NCBI RefSeq assembly: GCF_033807715.1
Contig: NC_084606.1
Location: forward strand, 39,192,767 to 39,256,766
Reading direction: 5' to 3'
Length of the DNA stretch: 64,000 bases
DNA from: Cololabis saira
Taxonomy: Eukaryota > Chordata > Actinopteri > Beloniformes > Belonidae
Position 1 is the stretch's first letter, and every line of letters begins with the position of its first letter. The notes below the pieces were generated by a model. The model was not told the DNA's origin. It saw only the letters and a program-made list of their open reading frames with translations, and did not search any database. A program made the position numbers and the translations under genes. Shown in pieces: positions 56,684 through 64,000 of the stretch.

Positions 56684-58060
56684 TCCTTTGCAACTGCGTA
56701 ACGTGCTGTATATTATTAGTAATTAGTGGCCATTAGCCGCTGGCTGACAGAGAGGGGGATAGAAATGCAGCTGCTCGTCTCTCTGGGTGTTTTTACCCAC
56801 CGTTTTAGAGATCGTGTTATTTTAATTTAAAGCAATTTAAATTTAGTTGCAATCCCCCCCTTGGCTGTGTGCGTGAGTGCACGGGTGCATGTTTTATGTG
56901 CATCAGATTTATATTTTATTTATCAGGATATTTAATTGTGCAGACATGCCTGTAAGGAGAGGAGGTGGAGAGAGAGGGAAAAGGATTGGAGTGAGGTGCT
57001 AAAGGTACCAGGTGTTTACAATAATGTTATTTATAATATGGATAACTTGGATCCTAAATATTCAAACATTATCAACCTGGTGATTATTCTGGGTAAATAT
57101 TATATTCACTCTTGTAAGTGGAGTGGACATACTCCCTCCTTTACTATATTTTTACATTTCTTACCAACTACTTTAAATATATGAAAAAGATTGATAATAT
57201 GAATAGCGTAGTGTTGCCAAGAAACTGCACTCATCCATAACTCCGTCCTTGCTCTTTTGATTTTATTGTACCTTGCTGTCCTTATGCTTTTGGTTTGTTT
57301 TTGTTACTGGTGTGAATTTTTTATCTTCACCATTGTTGCTGTAATTATTTCCTAATTTCATACCTTTCTCACTCTGCCTTAATCTGTAGATTATTTGTGC
57401 TAATTAAAGTTTAAAAATAAGGCAGACAAATCCGCTGCTGACCCAGGTGGATGACTTATCAGTACAGCCTGTTTGTTTTCGTGCAGCCCGTCATCCATGG
57501 ATATTGCTGATAATTTTCGGTCTTGAAATGCCTTTCTACTTTCTTAACCTTTTCTTTTAATTCCAGTTCTGGAGTTGGTCTTCCATTTTTTATTATTTGA
57601 ATTTTCTCTGTGAAAGGCCACCTTGAAAAAGGTGATGCTATCAAGCATAGCCACAACATCACTCTCGTCTTCCGCAATTTAACTCCGTCTCTCAACCGCT
57701 CTCACCGCTCTGCAGAGATTTGATGTTGGGACTTCATGAAGGCCTACGATTTGTTCTATTCCCGCCCACTTGAAATCAAACCGTGATTGGTCGATTTGAC
57801 CATCACTCTCCACACCAAAACACATAGCTTGGCCTTCCCCGGGATTCGTGAAGTCCTAACCAATGAATGAGCAGCTAACAGGGCTTCTCGCACATGTCGA
57901 ACACTGGAAATCTGCAACAAAAACCACAAACGAGATACGAAACCGACACAGAGCCGACCAAAACACGAGCAGCAATCGACCCAAATCTCGAGATCCGATC
58001 ACAGTCTAAGCTAAGCTACCGCTAACTAACCCCAAAAACTACAGAGCAAGCATGCAGGTG
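56684..58060. other. Upstream sequence with no recognised feature
   Basis: About 1.4 kb with no recognised exon, element boundary or RNA. Confidence 0.45.
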
Positions 58061-58082
58061 AACAAGCCAGTGTGTATGTCTA

Positions 58083-59760
<1,678 letters not shown>

Positions 59761-59821
59761 GTAACCGGGCTTCTCTGAAGGCATAGAAGGCCCTGAAGTT
59801 TCCCACAGCTTCATACACAAC

Positions 59822-60106
59822 ATGGAAGTCAAGAGCGTTTCCTTCAGACCTGTGTGTAATGTGCAGTCAACAAGTGGAGAGGTTCTTGAAAAGGTAGTGA
59901 TGGCTTTTCTGGAAGAAAATGACCTGAAGATAGACAACATCAGGGGTCGAGGTTCTGACTGGGGCTGCAAACATGAGTGGGTGCTCATCAGCAGGCCTGG
60001 ACCCCCATCTGAGCTTCAAACCAGGAGGAGGAAAGTTCCAGCAAAGCTGAAGTTTGTTGCCACAGCAGCAACAAGTGACCATGCTTTTGCAACCCTGCAA
60101 GATTAA
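59822..60106 (+). pseudogene. hAT/ZMYM-like transposase fragment
   Basis: A 95-codon frame starting MEVKSVSFRPVCNV with EVLEKVVMAFLEENDLKI and DNIRGRGSD. This recalls the catalytic-core neighbourhood of hAT/ZMYM6-like proteins (FLE..GL.....RGQSYD). The lower half of the frame does not resemble the family. It is probably a short relic. Confidence 0.35.
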
Positions 60107-60179
60107 TACAGAGTTAAAGTTTACTACACTTTTTTGAACACCATCAGTGCGTTTACATGGAAAGTTTAATTCCTCTCCC

Positions 60180-61103
60180 CAAATGGATCGCTGCAATTCA
60201 CAGAAACAACTGGATTCCAGACACCGAAACGTGGATTTGTGGTTCCCATTTTGTATCAGGTAATGTTGGATTTTTGGGTAGCTAATGTTAAACGGTCAAA
60301 TGATAAAGTTCGGTGTCCTCATCACTTTAAGTTTTACAACAAATCCTGCCTTGAAGTCGGACCAAGCCTCAAGACTTTTGTATGCCTTCAAGCTTTGCTT
60401 CGTGTATTTCCCCGGCGTAGAACTTAAGTACATATAAATATCAGGAAACTGGATTGGTGGCCAAATATTAATGTCCATGGACCACTGGTTCTTGGGGTAA
60501 CTGTACCAAATATTATTGTCCATGGACCACTGGTTCTTGGTAACTGTACCAAATATTAATGTCCATGGACCACTGGTTCTTGGGGTAACTGTACCAAATA
60601 TTAATGTCAATGGACCAATGGTTCTTGGGGTAACTGTACCAAATATTAATGTCCATGGACCAATGGTTCTTGGGGTAACTGTACCAAATATTAATGTCCA
60701 TGGACCACTGGTTCTTGGGGTAACTGTACCAAATATTAATGTCCATGGACCATTAGTTCTTGGGGTAACTGTACCAAATATTAATGTCCATGGACCACTG
60801 GTTCTTGGTAACTGTACCAAATATTAATATCCATGGACCACTGGTTCTTGGGGTAACTGTACCAAATATTAATGTCCATGGACCACTGGTTCTTGGTAAC
60901 TGTACCAAATATTAATATCCATGGACCACTGGTTCTTGGGGTAACTGTACGGGTCACTGTCAAGTCCAACTGACGCTAATTTAAGCTGGCGGCTGTTATC
61001 CAGTCTTCTCCACTAATTGCAGCTGTTTTTGCTGATGTTTTGCCACTCAATGGGAGTAAGGGGGCTGGTCCAGTGGGAAAGTGACGTCCATGCATACCCT
61101 CTA
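60180..61103 (+). mobile_element. THAP-domain transposon, copy 3, 5'-truncated
   Basis: It begins inside the THAP segment (KWIAAIHRNNWIPDTETWIC then GSHFVSG), continues as copy 2 through the intron-like GTAATGTTGGATTTTTGGGT, an array of 11 units (60468-60950), the shared TCACTGTCAAGTCCAACTG part and the right TIR ending ACCCTCTA. It lacks the first THAP half and the left TIR. The TTAA insertion of copy 2 lies outside what is kept here. Confidence 0.82.
60468..60950 (+). repeat. 43/45-bp minisatellite of the THAP element, 11 units
   Basis: Same unit as the other two copies, with ATGGACCAATGG and AATATCCATGG variants not common in copy 1. The plus- and minus-strand frames are periodic artefacts. 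Confidence 0.93.
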
Positions 61104-61399
61104 TTGTCGGAAAGTGTTAAAGTCGTGTTCCATGTGTCCCTTTTTACATTTCGGCACCTGCACCTCCAAAGGTCTCTGCATGTCCCTGCCGTGACGAACA
61201 GAAGTGTTCCTGCTCCAGACGCAGTAAAGGTTCAGGGACTGGTCGAGGACGTGAACGCAACACTAGGATCCATTGTGATGAACAAAAACATGTAGAGGGG
61301 CAATGCTCTGCTAAAAGAGGTAAAAGGAAGAAAAATTAGCTGGTGGTGAAGCTGAGGGTCCCTCATGTCGCGGTCTGTGTTTTTATGACACATATCTGT

Positions 61400-61965
61400 G
61401 ACTGCGTTTCCATGCATCAATGACCCTTTTAAAACCCGAATATTTGCAATAACCCGAATTTGCACGGCCATGTAAACACCAATAACCCCTTTGAATAACC
61501 AGAATTTGCTCATATTCTGGTTTTTAAAAACCCGAATATGACCCCTGTGTTACTGCTTTTAAAACCCGAATATTGAGTCATGTAAACGCCAAACTGAATA
61601 TCCCCATCAAACGGAACAGGAATTTGTTTTCTGCACATGCTCTGTTCACAAGGAATCCTGGTCTTTTGGAGTCCAGGAAGTTCTTATAAACACGGAGAAA
61701 CCAAGACCAGGAGGAGACTAATCACTTCATAAATGTAATGAAGGATATGAACATTTCTGCATTTGTAGACGGTAGAAAGTACCGGGATTGCCAGATTTAC
61801 AAGAAGTTGAGGGAAAAGTTGCGTGAAGCAGCGTGTTCTCCGTGCGTCGCTGGTTTGATCCAGATATCCCAAATGATCAATTACCATGTAAACGGAATAT
61901 TCTGAATGTTTCAGTAACCGGAATATTAGCAATAACCTGAATTTTGACTGCATGTAAACGTAGTC
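61400..61965 (+). mobile_element. DNA element with GACTGCGTTTCCATGC / GCATGTAAACGTAGTC ends
   Basis: Ends are imperfect inverted repeats. Subterminal AATAACCCGAAT and CCGAATATT motifs recur. The central part has a frame piece reading FVDGRKYRDCQIYKKLREKL, like the Myb/SANT-type helix of some fish transposon proteins, without a full domain. The fragment at 27718-28023 is a relative. Confidence 0.65.
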
Positions 61966-62123
61966 TGGAAAGTTTGGAAATTTCCCCTCTGGGGGACTAT
62001 TAAAGGATTTCTTATCTTATCTTATCTTAGTCTGTGTCCCAGAGTCGCCCAGAGCAGGCCGTTATCCATCCCGCTGGACGGAAAGCTAATTAAACTGATT
62101 CAGACCTTTTCACGTCGATTAAC

Positions 62124-62319
62124 TATGGAAGAGTATTAGGGCCAGGCAGGAGAAAAAATAAAAATAATATTTTAGAGGAGGAAGATTTTTTTTTCATTAT
62201 GCACTTCGAGAAAAAAGTGGAAATGTTGAGGAACAAAGTCAAAATTTCGTGAAGCACATATCACACATATGCAGTTGCATAACTTTAGAAATGTAGCCTT
62301 AACGTTCCACTCCAAGGAT

Positions 62320-62367
<48 letters not shown>

Positions 62368-62602
62368 CGGCTACTGCTGCAGAGCTGTCAGTCGCTCTAA
62401 CTGGATTTGATGGACCAGAAGAGACATTTACACTTTATTCACCAAATTGTGTATCAACTTTATTCTTAAAATTTCGACTTTATTCTTGAAATTGTATTTC
62501 AACATTAATCTCGACATTTCCACTTTTTTCTCGAAGTGCACAATAAAAAAAAATCTGCCCCTCTCTATTTTTTCTCCTGCCTGGCCCTAATATTCTTCCG
62601 TA
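62124..62602. mobile_element. Palindromic MITE family, copy D, with (TTAG)n
   Basis: TATGGAAGAGTATTAGGGCC at the left and GGCCCTAATATTCTTCCGTA at the right. It contains (TTAG)n at 62321-62366 and the CTACTGCTGCAGAGCTGTCA segment also seen next to the tetranucleotide array in copy B. ATTAAC occurs on both sides as a probable target duplication. Confidence 0.8.
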
Positions 62603-63129
62603 ATTAACTAAAGCAGGGAATTAATGTTGAAGTATTTTATTAAAGGCTCCGGACGCAGGATGCTGGACAGGCTGGTGTTTGTACGTCTGCGTGACGTCAG
62701 GGAGGTAAATGTCACTATTCTCCGTCCAGTCTTTTAGCTCGTAAGTCGCACAATAATCTCACTGTTGAAAATATCACTCAAACAATTCTCATTGAGCGAC
62801 TCCGAGCGTAGGGAGACAGAGCAGTCTTTGTGGGGTCCTGCTGAAAGCAGTTCTTCTATCCATGAATGAACACAAACTGAGAAAGGAACTGATGTTGAAA
62901 GAAAGAATACTCACTTCTGCCCTCACTGCGTTTTTAAATCCTGCTTCTGATTTCAGAAGAAACCACATTTAGACGATCTACTGTGAAAATTCCTCTTACA
63001 GATGACCCTTTACCTTTTGGAAATACTAATCTGACGTAAGGAGGGCATTACTTTTTGAACTGTTCTGCCTACTTTGAACCAACCTGTGGTGGAACCAGAC
63101 TGTCATACGACAGACAGGAAAAAACAGAA
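62603..63129. other. Upstream sequence with no recognised feature
   Basis: About 530 bp with no recognised feature. Confidence 0.45.
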
Positions 63130-63670
63130 ATATGGGCTGCGTCCCAAATTTCATCCTTCCACCCTAATGAGTAGCAAAAACATTAGTAGGTACACAATAG
63201 TATGCACTATCTATACTCATTCTGGAGAAATGTATTAGTATGGATTGATGGACACCCGTTAAGCAGAAACTTCCCACAATGCAATGCAGCGGTGTTTGGT
63301 TGCTAAGTGCTGCGCAGATACGTATATGTCATAAGAATAATATTAAGTATAATAATATTATTATATAATATTAAAATTATAATATTCGTATATAATAATA
63401 TTATATAATGTAATCTTGTTTGGGCCAGGATAACCGGGAAAGAGCGGAGTGGTGCTGCTACTGCTGCTGTTACCATGGTAACAGCTGCTACTGCTGCTGT
63501 AACAGGAGTTGTTACCATGGTGACAACTCCCCCTCCCAACGGCAGGAAGTGCCGTGTGTCTCTGAGTAGTACGTCCCAATTAATGCATACTACTGATATT
63601 TACTCAAAAGTGTGCCCAACTAAGTATACAGAGTATATACTGTTTAGTGTGGCATTTTGGACGCACCAAA
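63130..63670. mobile_element. Probable MITE with GGCTGCGTCC ends
   Basis: Left GGGCTGCGTCCCAAATTTC and right GCATTTTGGACGCACC are approximate inverted repeats. A TTACCATGGTAACAGCTGCT palindromic stretch and an AT-rich hairpin (63335-63410) are internal. Borders are uncertain. Confidence 0.4.
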
Positions 63671-64000
63671 GGTTGCCTTAAATATCTGTAACCATAGCAA
63701 CAAACTTTGATTTTAATTATTTTAATAGCTATTGTCAAAACCCACACAAGTTAACTAATTTGAAACCAAAAAGTCCCTTTTTATGTCTCTTTAACCTTCT
63801 CTTGGTGGTAATTTCATCAACCTCCTCCCATCCCCTCCCTGACGAGCCGCCATCCGCCGGCATACTTATTCAATTGAGTGTGTGTGTGTGTCTATTTACT
63901 GTAGTTGCTTTAATGGCTATTCAAATATGACATTAAACATTAAATGAAATGAATAAAGCATGATTATTCCCAGATCACACATCCTAGTATCACCCACTTC
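63671..64000. other. Right edge, nothing recognised
   Basis: About 330 bp of unassigned sequence with a short (GT)n run near 63879. Confidence 0.5.

Overview
The window is vertebrate, almost certainly teleost fish, nuclear DNA. It holds one recognisable host gene: the 5' part of an ankyrin-2 (ank2, ankyrin-B) orthologue on the minus strand. Fourteen exons, all phase 0 and all with consensus GT/AG borders, lie between 39759 and 2192. Joined they give 1,674 bp (558 codons) with no stop, covering ankyrin repeats 1 to about 17 of the usual 24. The first coding exon(s), the last repeats and the ZU5/UPA/death-domain part lie outside the window or were not found. The choice of ANK2 over ANK1 and ANK3 rests on paralogue-specific residues, for example [38 protein letters not shown] and [21 protein letters not shown] cannot tell ank2a from ank2b.

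Almost everything else is intron or upstream DNA filled with mobile elements and tandem repeats typical of fish. Many insertions can be dated against each other by nesting and target-site duplications (TSDs). I see: hAT-type DNA elements with 8-bp TSDs; four copies of a hAT family whose members carry an internal ~30-bp minisatellite; three copies of a THAP-domain transposon carrying an internal 43/45-bp minisatellite (one copy split by a TTAA-target element); PIF/Harbinger-like elements with TAA duplications; Tc1/mariner-like MITEs (TA targets); fold-back elements; tRNA-derived SINEs; L2-like and Rex3/RTE-like LINE pieces; and a solo LTR inside a SINE.

Layout. 1-2191 is a minisatellite whose every unit carries a copy of the ank2 splice donor that it abuts. 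2192-2290 is the exon for repeat 17. 4193-8347 is THAP transposon copy 1, mostly minisatellite. 8747-10050 holds exons for repeats 16-13. 10115-13583 holds a SINE with a solo LTR, nested hAT elements and a transposon with a 21/15-bp array. 13605-15405 holds exons for repeats 12-9 and an L2 LINE. 15504-20909 holds exons for repeats 8 and 7, a hAT element and the longest hAT minisatellite copy. 24470-26744 is THAP copy 2. 27507-28419 holds exons for repeats 6-3. 31903-32001 and 39658-39759 are exons for repeats 2 and 1. Upstream of 39759 there is a heavily rearranged Rex3/RTE element (42172-44095), an interstitial telomeric block, more hAT copies, one unassigned but well-formed candidate first coding exon (54530-54670), a long TG-rich block with a LINE fragment, and THAP copy 3.

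No rRNA, canonical tRNA, CRISPR array, virus or bacterial gene was found. The most unusual things are the splice-donor minisatellite directly at an ank2 exon border, the THAP element split at a TTAA site so that removing the insert restores the reading frame, and the repeated pattern of different mobile elements each containing an expanding minisatellite.
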